Shown piece after piece: positions 7,718 through 15,690 of a DNA stretch of 64,000 nucleotides (position 1 is its first letter; each line of letters begins with the position of its first letter). The notes beneath the pieces are model-generated. The model did not search any database. It was not told the origin of the DNA and was given only the letters and a program-made list of their open reading frames with translations. The DNA is from Cryobacterium suzukii (GTDB lineage: Bacteria; Actinomycetota; Actinomycetes; Actinomycetales; Microbacteriaceae): positions 1-64,000 of the forward strand of contig NZ_SOHJ01000009.1 in the NCBI RefSeq assembly GCF_004403185.1, written 5' to 3'. Both the position numbers and the translations under genes were made by a program.

Positions 7718-8404
7718 GTGGTGGAGTGGGCCGGGCCTCATGAGCAGGACGCCTTGAGCCCGAGGGGTAGCGCGATACTGAGTTTGAGTGTCGGCTTCGT
7801 TGTATCCGTGCTCGCGGGGAGCGGTTTCCTGCTGAGCCTTGTGCGTGACGACCTGCACTTCCAATGCAGTTTCCTCCAGATGGGCAGCGACGATCCCGGC
7901 TCGTTCTATTGCGCAGACGGCATCGGCTACATCGGCGTTGGGGTGGTCACGTACGGTGTGTACGGCGTGATTCTGCTGATCGCTCTCGCTGTCGCCATTG
8001 CCGGCCCGAAACGCGCGGGGATGCAGTCGCGGCTCATGGCAGGCATCTCGATTCTGCCCATTGCCATGTTCAGCTGGTCCACCTGGTACGCGACAAGCGC
8101 CCGTCCTCTTGATCGGGCACCGGGTGTCAATTACTGGGTCCAGCCCCTTCTCGCCGTGACGGCAGTTCTTGCCACTGCCGTTGTCGTCATCGTGGCTGCC
8201 GGGCTTTTTTCTGAGCCTCGAATCCGCAGGGTCGGGTTCTGCGTGGCAACGGCATTATTCGTCGCAGCGGTGCTTATCCAGCCGGGTAGCCTCTCGGCCG
8301 TCGCTGTCGCTTTTGGGACATTGGCCGCGGCAGCGTCTCTTGATCGGCGGGTGCCAAACGAAGTCGAAAGCCCCACGATCACTTCCGCGAGTGAGAACCT
8401 TTAA
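7718..8404 (+). CDS. Hypothetical multi-TM membrane protein
   Basis: This 228-residue protein has about six hydrophobic segments, at roughly residues 20-42, 65-90, 105-122, 140-165, 175-190 and 192-208. The first loop contains two cysteines (FQCSFL and FYCADG) that could form an extracytoplasmic disulfide. No catalytic motif is seen and I do not recognise the family. The start is GTG at 7718; an ATG at 7711 is in another frame and stops soon. Repeat copy 10 begins 73 bases after the stop. Confidence 0.68.
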   Translation: MVEWAGPHEQDALSPRGSAILSLSVGFVVSVLAGSGFLLSLVRDDLHFQCSFLQMGSDDPGSFYCADGIGYIGVGVVTYGVYGVILLIALAVAIAGPKRAGMQSRLMAGISILPIAMFSWSTWYATSARPLDRAPGVNYWVQPLLAVTAVLATAVVVIVAAGLFSEPRIRRVGFCVATALFVAAVLIQPGSLSAVAVAFGTLAAAASLDRRVPNEVESPTITSASENL

Positions 8405-8809
8405 GACATCGCTGCGGCATCCGACGGCAACGCCATAGCCGCAGGTGCGGTTTCATAATCTACCCGCCGTATATCCAACTCGCCTGCGGGACGGAGCTGC
8501 CCACACCTGTTCAAGGGTTTTGGACGGGAGAGTCAATCCGGAATGCCCGCGTTGTGGACCTCGTCGCCCCGATCTCCATGCCCGACCGGCTCGGTGATGG
8601 GACATATCCGGCCATCGGGAGCGCAGGCGGCACTTGCGTCGGCAGAGTGGTCAATCGCACTGCTGTAGGGGCAGGGTTTTCGCTTGGCTCAGCCCGCACG
8701 CCATCGCTTCGTCCTACGACTGAGTCCAGTGAGAATCACTACTTCCCGCACCGCGCCGAGCTGAATGTCGTGCGGCACTGAATCTGGGATGAGACGGCAC
8801 ACTAGAGTC
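8405..8809. other. Gene-free stretch
   Basis: About 400 bases between the membrane protein and the next GNAT gene. It contains repeat copy 10 near its left end. Short open frames on both strands have no recognisable protein character. The promoter of the downstream GNAT gene must lie near its right end. Confidence 0.5.
8477..8501 (+). repeat. Interspersed repeat, copy 10 (degenerate)
   Basis: CAACTCGCCTGCGGGACGGA retains the AAC, CT and CGGGACG parts of the core but lacks the GGGG lead. It lies 73 bases after the stop of the preceding gene. This is the last copy I can find towards the right. Confidence 0.35.
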
Positions 8810-9220
8810 ATGCACATTCGGGACCTTACTTCGGTAAACATTGGGGCAGCGATATCACTCTGGCGCCGGTCAGGGCTGACCCGCCCGTGGAATCCGCCTG
8901 AAATTGACCTGCAGCGCGCACTCGACGGCCTGACATCGACCGTACTGGGGGCCTTCAACAATGACCGATTGATCGGCACCGTGATGGTCGGGTATGACGG
9001 TCACCGCGGCTGGGTGTATTACCTGGCCGTTGATGAGAGTCAGCGTGGAACCGGTTTAGGACGGCAGCTGATGTCGGCGGCGGAGAACTGGCTGCGCAAA
9101 CATGGTGCCGTGAAGATTCAACTCATGATCCGCTCGACCAATGAGGCAGTACTTGGTTTCTATGAGCATCTCGGCTACGAAGACGCTGATGTTCAGGTTC
9201 GATCAAAGCGACTGACATGA
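8810..9220 (+). CDS. GNAT family N-acetyltransferase
   Basis: This 136-residue acetyltransferase of the RimI/YpeA-like compact type has LAVDESQRGTGLGRQLMSAAENWL as acetyl-CoA loop and IQLMIRSTNEAVLGFYEHLGY as C-terminal signature. The frame is open further upstream, but the ATG at 8810 starts the conserved MHIRDLTSVNI segment. Relatives acetylate small metabolites or ribosomal protein termini; the acceptor here is unknown. It is the last of the acetyltransferase genes in the accessory region. Confidence 0.86.
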   Translation: MHIRDLTSVNIGAAISLWRRSGLTRPWNPPEIDLQRALDGLTSTVLGAFNNDRLIGTVMVGYDGHRGWVYYLAVDESQRGTGLGRQLMSAAENWLRKHGAVKIQLMIRSTNEAVLGFYEHLGYEDADVQVRSKRLT

Positions 9221-9283
9221 ATAGATCGGGGTGAGCCCATCTTTCGCAAGTCTGACCTCGACCACACCACGAAATGAAGCCAC

Positions 9284-9835
9284 ATGACGAAAACCCCTCC
9301 GACGTTCATCGATGACGGTGCCGCTGAGCACCTGATCGGATTGCACCTGCCTGACGTCGACCTCGCATCGACATCGGGCGGCGAGGTGAGCATTATAAAA
9401 TTCTCGACCGGGCGCTGGATCTTGTTTATCTATCCACGAACGGGCGTGCCTGGCCAGGCCGAGCCAATCGGATGGGCAGACATTCCCGGAGCAAAAGGCT
9501 GCACCGCCGAAGCATGCAGCTTTCGTGACAGCTTGGTCGAACTCAATGAGGCTGGCGCCCAAAACGTGATCGGGCTTTCGGTGCAGAGCTCGGCCTATCA
9601 ACGCGAGGCCGTCGAGCGGCTTCACTTACCGTACCCACTCCTCTCGGATGAGGAGGGACGATTGACGGAAGCGCTCAAACTCCCCACCTTCACAGCCGAC
9701 GGCTTGACGCTTCTAAAACGCATGACTCTTGTTATTGACGGAGAAACCGTCAGGCACGTGTTCTATCCCGTTTTCCCGGCCGAAGGTCATGCAGACCAAG
9801 TTCGTGACTGGTTACGCGCCAATCCCGCGGACTGA
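9284..9835 (+). CDS. Peroxiredoxin, PrxQ/BCP-like
   Basis: This 183-residue thioredoxin-fold protein carries GCTAEACSFRD, the PrxQ/BCP motif with peroxidatic Cys and a resolving Cys five residues later. It reduces hydroperoxides using thiol donors in the cytosol. Compared with typical PrxQ, the preceding loop is longer: YPRTGVPGQAEPIGWADIPG lies where YPKDDTPG normally does. This variant is known in a subfamily of redoxin-domain proteins, so it is probably functional. The ATG at 9284 begins a short polar N-terminus without signal peptide. It is transcribed alone. Confidence 0.82.
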   Translation: MTKTPPTFIDDGAAEHLIGLHLPDVDLASTSGGEVSIIKFSTGRWILFIYPRTGVPGQAEPIGWADIPGAKGCTAEACSFRDSLVELNEAGAQNVIGLSVQSSAYQREAVERLHLPYPLLSDEEGRLTEALKLPTFTADGLTLLKRMTLVIDGETVRHVFYPVFPAEGHADQVRDWLRANPAD

Positions 9836-10120
9836 TCGTCTCAAACTGAGCGCCTCGGGTCACCATCTTCGGATGCGCGCAAGCCGGACCTCCAGCGCAC
9901 CAGAGCGACTGACGCTGTCGGTGGCACGGCGGCCACGACATGTGCCGTTGCGATGCAAGACGCTGGCTACCCGCTCTGAGCAACGCGGCAATCAGGTCGA
10001 TGCGCCAAATAGCGATCACCGAATGCCGCCACATAATACCGAACGTCACAGGTCAGGGTCCGAGACGGAGCGAAGCGGTTGCCTGTGGCGCGACAAGGGC
10101 CCAGAGGCTTTCCGACCCCG
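9836..10120. other. Gene-free stretch
   Basis: This 285-base interval lies between two convergent genes. Open frames that cross it read as shadow sequence without protein character. I see no terminator-grade hairpin and no copy of the interspersed repeat. Confidence 0.45.
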
Positions 10121-10894
10121 TCAGATTTCTGGAAGCCAAATGGTTACGCGTATTCCTTCGTCGGGGAGGCGCAGTACTTCGTAGCGGCGGGCAATGGTCT
10201 CGCCGTCTTGGGTGCGTAGGTGCTTGAGTGAGGCTCGTCGGCGCTCGACGATGTGCTCGTCCCACCACTCCCCGAACAGGGGGCTCTGCTCGCGCAGCTC
10301 AGCGACAAGCGCCTGCAACTCGGTGTCGTGAAGGTTGTCGGCGTTGGCCGCGCGGAGGTGGGCGACGGCTCCGCGCGCAACTTCCTCCCACTCGACGAAG
10401 ATCTCGTGCGCCCGACCTTCAGTCATGAGGTAACGACACGTATTTCGCTCCCCGGACGGGAGATCGGCAAATCCGTCGTAGAGCGCCAGGCCCTCAGGAT
10501 TCGCCGCGACCATGTTGCTCAGCCGGTCGAGTGCGTAGGCGGGGTTCGGCCGGACGGCCTCGACCAGAGCTGCCATGCGTTGGCCGAGTATGAACTCATC
10601 TCCGCGCGCGATCCGGGGCGACGAGGTAGCCGCGCGGAGACGGTAGAGATGCTCGCTGGCATCGACGCCTAGCTGGAGCGCGCGAGCGAGCGCATCTAGC
10701 ACCGCGTCACTGGGATGTGTTTCTCGTCCCTGTTCAAGGCGCGTGTAATAGTCGACGCTGATGCCCGACGCGGCCGCCACTTCTTCGCGGCGCAATCCAG
10801 CTACCCGGCGGCGGTTCGCACCGGCGTTCGTCACAGGCTCCAGTACTGCGTCGCTTCGCCGTGCCCGAAGGAATTCGCCAAGCTCATTGTGCAT
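10121..10894 (-). CDS. XRE-family regulator with MmyB-like ligand domain
   Basis: This 257-residue transcription factor has an N-terminal Cro/C1 helix-turn-helix at about residues 30-85 (LRREEVAAASGISVDYYTRLEQGR) and a C-terminal MmyB-like domain that in relatives binds a fatty-acid-like ligand. Actinobacteria often place such regulators divergently from the short-chain dehydrogenase or methyltransferase they control. Here the divergent gene is the methyltransferase starting at 11,019, 124 bases away, which is the likely target. It is complete, and no obvious palindrome was found in the gap. Confidence 0.88.
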   Translation of the reverse strand: MHNELGEFLRARRSDAVLEPVTNAGANRRRVAGLRREEVAAASGISVDYYTRLEQGRETHPSDAVLDALARALQLGVDASEHLYRLRAATSSPRIARGDEFILGQRMAALVEAVRPNPAYALDRLSNMVAANPEGLALYDGFADLPSGERNTCRYLMTEGRAHEIFVEWEEVARGAVAHLRAANADNLHDTELQALVAELREQSPLFGEWWDEHIVERRRASLKHLRTQDGETIARRYEVLRLPDEGIRVTIWLPEI

Positions 10895-11018
10895 CAGTCG
10901 GTCTCCTCTGCATCCGCCAACAAGGGTGCGGCGCTCCTAGGAAGATTACGGCCTTCTCTCTCGCCGGTTGGCTCGCCAAGCTGAGACTGATGAGACCCGA
11001 CGAGCTGAAGGAGCTTCC

Positions 11019-11825
11019 ATGACGATCTACACGCACGGTTACCATGATTCCGTTCTCCGATCGCACCGTTCTCGCACGGCAGAGAACTCCGCCGCTTACC
11101 TGCTCCCGCTGCTGAAGCCCACGGACCATCTGCTTGACATCGGCGCCGGGGCCGGAACGATCACGGCCGATCTCGCCGGCCTGGTCGCTCGCGTCACCGC
11201 GACCGAGATCGGCACCGACGAGCTCGATCTGACCCGGGCGACAGCGAACGAGCGAGGCGTGACCAATATCGATTTTTCGCCTGCAAACATCCACGCTCTT
11301 GAGTTCGACAACGCCACCTTCGACGTAGCCCACGCGCATCAAGTGCTGCAGCACGTCGCCGACCCCGTGCAAGCATTGCGCGAGATGGCGCGGGTGACCA
11401 AGCCCGGCGGCATCGTGGCGGTGCGCGACAGCGATTACGCCGGCTTCTGCTGGTGGCCGCAGATCCCGGCTCTCGATAGGTGGCTTGAGCTGTATCGCGC
11501 CGCCGCGCTAGCCAACGGTGGTGAGCCAGACGCTGGACGCCGCTTACTTTCGTGGGCTCACGCCGCTGGGCTCGAGGAAGTCACCGCTACCTCGAGCACC
11601 TGGTGCTATTCCACTCCCGCAGAGCGAGCCTGGTGGGGAGGCATGTGGGCCGACCGCATCCTCAACTCGGCGATTGCAGGGCAACTCATCGAATCGGGAC
11701 TAGCGACATCAGAAGATCTCCAGGAGATCAGCGACGCGTGGAAAGAGTGGGCCGCGAGCAAAGACGGCTGGATCTCCATCCTCCACGGCGAACTGATCTA
11801 CCGCGTGATCCCCACCGCATACTGA
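11019..11825 (+). CDS. SAM-dependent methyltransferase (UbiE-like)
   Basis: This 268-residue methyltransferase has motif I LLDIGAGAGTITADL near residues 38-52, the acidic VTATEIGTDEL loop, FDVAHAHQVLQHVADP (motif IV) and MARVTKPGGIVAVRDSDY (post-motif). The long C-terminal part with WW and CWW segments resembles methyltransferases acting on small aromatic or lipid-like substrates. An upstream ATG in the same frame exists, but the ATG at 11,019 has GAAGGAG five bases before it. It is divergent from the XRE-MmyB regulator and probably controlled by it. No other enzyme of a pathway adjoins. Confidence 0.88.
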   Translation: MTIYTHGYHDSVLRSHRSRTAENSAAYLLPLLKPTDHLLDIGAGAGTITADLAGLVARVTATEIGTDELDLTRATANERGVTNIDFSPANIHALEFDNATFDVAHAHQVLQHVADPVQALREMARVTKPGGIVAVRDSDYAGFCWWPQIPALDRWLELYRAAALANGGEPDAGRRLLSWAHAAGLEEVTATSSTWCYSTPAERAWWGGMWADRILNSAIAGQLIESGLATSEDLQEISDAWKEWAASKDGWISILHGELIYRVIPTAY

Positions 11826-11942
11826 GCCCTCGCACGTTTGAACGAGATTGCTCCGTTTTCTAACATGGCCAAATGATTGAAAAACCGCGTAATCATACGG
11901 ATCTCAGGCTGGTTCCGCCTTCTCATTGAGGGCGCCTTAGGT

Positions 11943-11965
11943 TTCAAATCCCACCGGTACCGCCA
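11943..11965 (+). tRNA. Displaced tRNA 3' end (tRNA-Ser type), probable attachment site
   Basis: These 23 bases read as the last part of a tRNA: T-loop TTCAAAT, the 3' T-stem strand CCCAC, the 3' acceptor strand CGGTACC, discriminator G and encoded CCA. The upstream bases cannot complete the T-stem (GTGGG expected) or the acceptor stem (GGTACCG expected), so no full tRNA is present. Discriminator G with CCA and this T-loop fit tRNA-Ser of actinobacteria. Such orphan 3' ends are typical attR/attL duplications made when an element integrates into a tRNA gene. It is a fragment, not a functional tRNA. Confidence 0.55.
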
Positions 11966-11969
11966 CGAT

Positions 11970-12012
11970 AACCCCCCTACATCCCCGTGTTTCACTGGGG
12001 AGTAGGGGGTTT
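11970..12012 (+). terminator. Strong intrinsic terminator behind the tRNA fragment
   Basis: The arm AACCCCCCTACATCCCCGTG pairs with CAC-GGGGA-GTAGGGGGTT around TTT, with one or two unpaired bases, and ends in GGTTTCGTT on the plus strand. It follows the tRNA 3' end by four bases, as expected if it is the terminator of the original tRNA gene. Confidence 0.82.
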
Positions 12013-12136
12013 CGTTAACGCGAGGGCATTGCTCTGGAGCTGATCGCTAAGTGACGTCGTCCTGCCATCGCTTTGTGGCGGCGTTCGTGACTGCTCGGTG
12101 TCGCACTGCGCTCCTGCCGAGTGCCCTGTTCTCTGA

Positions 12137-13126
12137 TCAGTCGCGTTCAAAAGGGCCGGCGGCCACATCCACGTGTGGGGGTAAGCCCGACCCGGCCGGA
12201 CTCGAGTCGGTCGAGGGAGCTGTGACCGAGGCGATGGCGACGCCGACGAGCGCGACTGCGCCGCCGAGTGCGGTGATCGCGTCGAATGGTTCGCCAAGTA
12301 CAAGGGCGAAGAGGTAGCCGAGCGCCGGAATTGCTGCGGTGACCACGCCGGTTGCCGCAGCAGGGAGGCGTTCGGCTCCGTAGTTAAAGAGCACGAGAGT
12401 CGGCGCGGTGATTACGACACCGAGGAGCAGCAGACCCCCAAGACCTCCCCATCCGCTCGGGAGGGCCGCCGCGCCGGCCGCCATCTCAGCGACGAGCCAG
12501 GGGAGCATGATTGCCGTACCCCACACGGCGGTCGCTGTCGCCAGCACGAGTGGATCAACGGCCCCGGCCGGCCGTAGACCAACGGCCGCCGGTTGCTGGT
12601 CCTCGGCGAGTGCACCCTTGCGGAGAAGCACCGTATAGAGTGCGTAGCTGGCCAAGCCGATGAGGCAGAGCAGCACGCCGATGTCCAAAGTGAGGCCAGC
12701 ACCCGCCACGATGACGACGCCGGCGGTCGCGAGCACTAGCCCGACGATCGTGCGGGGAGCTATGCGCTCCTTCAGGATAAATAGACCGAGCAGGGCGGTA
12801 AGCGCGGGGAGCGCCGCATTGCTGAGAGCGGCCGTGCCGGGAGAAGTGAACTCAAGACCGATGTTGGTCAACGCGTAATATATCGCCACCCCGAGGAGCC
12901 CGAGCACAATCGTGCGCGGGTCTCGGACGGTACGCGCGAACAGCGGCCGACGTGCGGCGAGGGGCACGAGGACGATCAGGCCGATCGCGAACCGGCCGAC
13001 CGAGAGCACGGCTGGTGACGCCGTTTTCAATACCTCGCCGCTGATTCCGAAGCTCGTCGACCACAGCAACACGGCGATTCCGACGGCCACTAAAGGAAGG
13101 CGTCGACGAAGTGCGGTTTTGACCAT
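12137..13126 (-). CDS. EamA family (DMT) transporter
   Basis: This 329-residue inner-membrane protein has about ten transmembrane helices in two EamA repeats. The first repeat starts at residue 12 (LVAVGIAVLLWSTSFGISGEVL) and contains ALTNIGLEFTSPGTAALSNAALPALTALLGLFILKE; the second starts near residue 150. The E at the end of each repeat (FILKE, LVLGEPFD) is characteristic. EamA proteins export metabolites or amino acids; the substrate is not predictable. A 30-residue insertion between the halves (KGALAEDQQPAAVGLRPAGA) and a disordered tail are unremarkable. It lies just outside the tRNA-bounded accessory region. Confidence 0.87.
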   Translation of the reverse strand: MVKTALRRRLPLVAVGIAVLLWSTSFGISGEVLKTASPAVLSVGRFAIGLIVLVPLAARRPLFARTVRDPRTIVLGLLGVAIYYALTNIGLEFTSPGTAALSNAALPALTALLGLFILKERIAPRTIVGLVLATAGVVIVAGAGLTLDIGVLLCLIGLASYALYTVLLRKGALAEDQQPAAVGLRPAGAVDPLVLATATAVWGTAIMLPWLVAEMAAGAAALPSGWGGLGGLLLLGVVITAPTLVLFNYGAERLPAAATGVVTAAIPALGYLFALVLGEPFDAITALGGAVALVGVAIASVTAPSTDSSPAGSGLPPHVDVAAGPFERD

Positions 13127-13204
13127 GCTCGCAGTCTATTTCCGCACCTCGAGCCGTCGGCCGCAGCGGTAAGCGTACTGGTCCTCCTCGCTAGTCTTCC
13201 CTCC

Positions 13205-14194
13205 CTACCTGGTGAGCTCGACCAGCCAGTTGGCGGCCCGGTTCAACAATCTTGCACCGGTGGGAATTACTCCGGCTGAGGTGAACAGTCCATGGGAGTG
13301 GCGCGGAAGATGGTGGTGCTCCACCGGTGCTCCGGCGCGCGCCAGCAGACCTGCGTATTCGACTCCTTCGTCGGCCAGCGGATCCAGTCCGACGGTCACC
13401 ACGAATGCTGACGGAGCACCGCGTTCGGCCAGTTCAGCGGGTTGACGGAGTCCAGGCGAAACGCGGAGGTCGCGTGCAAATAGCGGATCTGCCAGGTACA
13501 GGCTTCGGAACCATCGCATTGAGCCTGCGGTCAGGGGAAAACCGTCGGTGATGCGGGCGTAGGAATCCGACTCGTGCAGCAGGTTCGCCACAGGATAGAG
13601 CAGCAGCTGGCCGATGATGGTGCTTCCGCCTACGGTACAGCCAGGGTCCGAAGCCAAGACGGCGGCAAGATTACCGCCGGCGCTGTCACCGGCCACGATG
13701 ATCCGGTGCGGATCCCAGCCATATTCTCCGGCCCGGTCACTGACAAAGCTCAGGGCTGCTACGCAATCCTCGAGCGGGGTCGGGAACGGGTACTCAGGAG
13801 CCAGTCGGTAGTCGACGGATACAACGTCAAGTCCGCTGACCGCGGCCAGATAGCGGCACAGACGGTCGTGCGTTTCCAGTGAGCCGATCACCCACCCGCC
13901 ACCATGGAGGTACACCACGACAGCACGTGCGGTCCCCGAATCGCTACCAAAGGGACGGTAGTGCCGCAGCCGGATGGACCCGCCGTCGACTTGGCAGTCA
14001 AGGTCCTCGACCCGTTCCAGGTCCTCAACTGGAACTCCGTTCGCGGCACAGCCCGCCTCGTAGGCGGCCCGTGACTGGTCCAGGGGCTGGTCTTGGAAAC
14101 TGACAGCGCCGGCGTCGCGGAACGCCCGGATCAGGTCCACCGCGTCGACAGCTACGTCGTCCAGCGGGACTGCCGGCAAGAGTTTCGAGTTCAT
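13205..14194 (-). CDS. Alpha/beta hydrolase, HSL-family esterase
   Basis: This 329-residue carboxylesterase has the hormone-sensitive-lipase oxyanion motif HGGGW at residues 97-101, YRLAPEYPFP, and the nucleophile elbow GDSAGG with Ser 171. The catalytic Asp (VGLDPLADEG) and His (RHSHGLF) follow in the C-terminal third. It starts within the last four bases of the monooxygenase gene, so it is the third gene of an ADH-BVMO-esterase operon. Its expected task is to hydrolyse the ester or lactone made by the monooxygenase into an acid and an alcohol. It is cytosolic, without signal peptide. Confidence 0.88.
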   Translation of the reverse strand: MNSKLLPAVPLDDVAVDAVDLIRAFRDAGAVSFQDQPLDQSRAAYEAGCAANGVPVEDLERVEDLDCQVDGGSIRLRHYRPFGSDSGTARAVVVYLHGGGWVIGSLETHDRLCRYLAAVSGLDVVSVDYRLAPEYPFPTPLEDCVAALSFVSDRAGEYGWDPHRIIVAGDSAGGNLAAVLASDPGCTVGGSTIIGQLLLYPVANLLHESDSYARITDGFPLTAGSMRWFRSLYLADPLFARDLRVSPGLRQPAELAERGAPSAFVVTVGLDPLADEGVEYAGLLARAGAPVEHHHLPRHSHGLFTSAGVIPTGARLLNRAANWLVELTR

Positions 14195-15690
14195 GCTCTC
14201 GCCATTTCCTGAACTGGCAGTACGGCGCCGGAGAGCATGTAGTCGCCCGGGTTCCAGTGCCCAGCGAGGCTACGGTATTCCTCTACGGTCCCGGACCAGT
14301 TGTTGATGACCTTGCCTGCGGCGTTCTTGTACCAGCTGGAGCAGTCGGCCGAAAAGGCGGATCCTTCCATCTCGTTCTGCAGGGTTGCGTTGTAGGAGGT
14401 CAGGACCCTTCCGCGCACTTCCACTGAGGCCTGCGGGGCGGTGAGCAGGTGCATCAGGATTTCTAGGATGTATGCCTGCTGGATTTCCAGCATGGTGATG
14501 ATCGAATTGTGGTTCAGGTTGGTGTTGGGCCCGTAGATCATGAACATGTTGGGGAAGCCGTCGACGCTCATACCCAGGTGGGCCTCCGCGCCGTCAGCCC
14601 AGCGGTCCTTCAGGTCCTCGCCGGAAGCACCGATGACCTGCAGATCGCCTTGGAAGGCCTGGCTGCTGAATCCGGTGCCGAAAATGATGACGTCCGCTTC
14701 ATGGATCTGCCCGTCACTGGTGCGGATTCCTTCTGGAACGATGGCGTCGATGCCCTGGGTGACGAGTTCGACGTTCTCACCCATCAGGGCCGGGTAGTAG
14801 TCGTCGGTGCGGAGGATCCGCTTGCATCCGAACTCGTAGTCGGGGGTCAGTTTTCGCCGCAGTTCTGGGTCCGGCACCTGCGCCTCGAGATGGGCTACGG
14901 CCTGGGCGACGCCGGCGCGTTGGGCGTCGGTGGCACGGCGTGTGCGTTCGAAGCCGTTCTCCCGGAAATCGTGCAGGTTGCGGCGGCTTTGCTCAAAGGT
15001 GTCCGGATTTTCTTCGAAGGCATCAAGCTGTTCCTTGCTGAAGATAACTTGGTTGCGGGGCATGATCCAATTGGCGCTGCGCTGGAAGACTTCCAGCGAT
15101 CCGGCGACCTTGGCTACTTCGGGCACGTACTGGACGGCACTGGCTGCCGAGCCGATGCTGATGATTTTCTTCCCGGTCAAGTCGACGGTGTGATCCCAGC
15201 GCGCCGAGTGGAATGCGGCGCCTTGGAAATCGGCCAGGCCGGGAAATTCCGGGATAAGCGGAGTGTTCAGCTGTCCCCAGGCGGGGATGAAGACGCGGGC
15301 GGTGTGTTCACCTGAGCCATTAACCTGCAGGCGCCAGAGCGCGTCTGCCCCATCCCATACGGCCGAAGTGACTTCGGTGTTGAAGTTCAGGTGTGGGCCC
15401 AGTGTGTATCGGGTGGCTAGACGCTCCAGGTAGCCCATCAGCTCGTTGCGGTCCGCGTACATCCGGCTTACTCGCAAGTGAGGGAAGAAGCTGTAGCAGT
15501 AGAGGTGGGCTTCGGTGTCGCAGGCGGCACCCGGGTAGCTGTTTTCGCGCCAGACGCCACCTAGGCTGGGGCCTTTGTCGAAGATGGCGAAGTTCTCGAT
15601 ACCCGCCTCCTTCAGCTGGGCGCCCATGCCCAGGCCGCCGAATCCTGCGCCGAGGATCACTACATCGTGGTCGGTTGTCTGGATGCTCAT
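14191..15690 (-). CDS. Baeyer-Villiger flavin monooxygenase
   Basis: This 499-residue flavoprotein has an FAD-binding GAGFGG at residues 14-19, the Baeyer-Villiger fingerprint FQGAAFHSARWD at 155-166 (FxGxxxHxxxW) and a second Rossmann motif GSAASA near 180 for NADPH. It inserts oxygen next to a ketone carbonyl, giving an ester or lactone. It overlaps the dehydrogenase gene upstream and the esterase gene downstream by four bases each, which places ketone formation, oxygenation and ester hydrolysis in one transcript. The ketone substrate (linear, cyclic or terpenoid) cannot be told from sequence. Confidence 0.9.
   Translation of the reverse strand: MSIQTTDHDVVILGAGFGGLGMGAQLKEAGIENFAIFDKGPSLGGVWRENSYPGAACDTEAHLYCYSFFPHLRVSRMYADRNELMGYLERLATRYTLGPHLNFNTEVTSAVWDGADALWRLQVNGSGEHTARVFIPAWGQLNTPLIPEFPGLADFQGAAFHSARWDHTVDLTGKKIISIGSAASAVQYVPEVAKVAGSLEVFQRSANWIMPRNQVIFSKEQLDAFEENPDTFEQSRRNLHDFRENGFERTRRATDAQRAGVAQAVAHLEAQVPDPELRRKLTPDYEFGCKRILRTDDYYPALMGENVELVTQGIDAIVPEGIRTSDGQIHEADVIIFGTGFSSQAFQGDLQVIGASGEDLKDRWADGAEAHLGMSVDGFPNMFMIYGPNTNLNHNSIITMLEIQQAYILEILMHLLTAPQASVEVRGRVLTSYNATLQNEMEGSAFSADCSSWYKNAAGKVINNWSGTVEEYRSLAGHWNPGDYMLSGAVLPVQEMARA

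Noticed and set aside
95..8501. Interspersed repeats as classical integron attC sites.
   Set aside because: I could not find the RYYYAAC and GTTRRRY end boxes at the expected spacing in most copies, and no integron integrase gene is in the window. I therefore call them only cassette-like.
10895..11018. Operator for the XRE-MmyB regulator in the divergent gap.
   Set aside because: No convincing palindrome or direct repeat was found by eye.
11840..11965. A complete tRNA gene.
   Set aside because: No D-arm or anticodon arm, and neither the 5' T-stem strand nor the 5' acceptor strand, is found upstream; only the 3' end is present.
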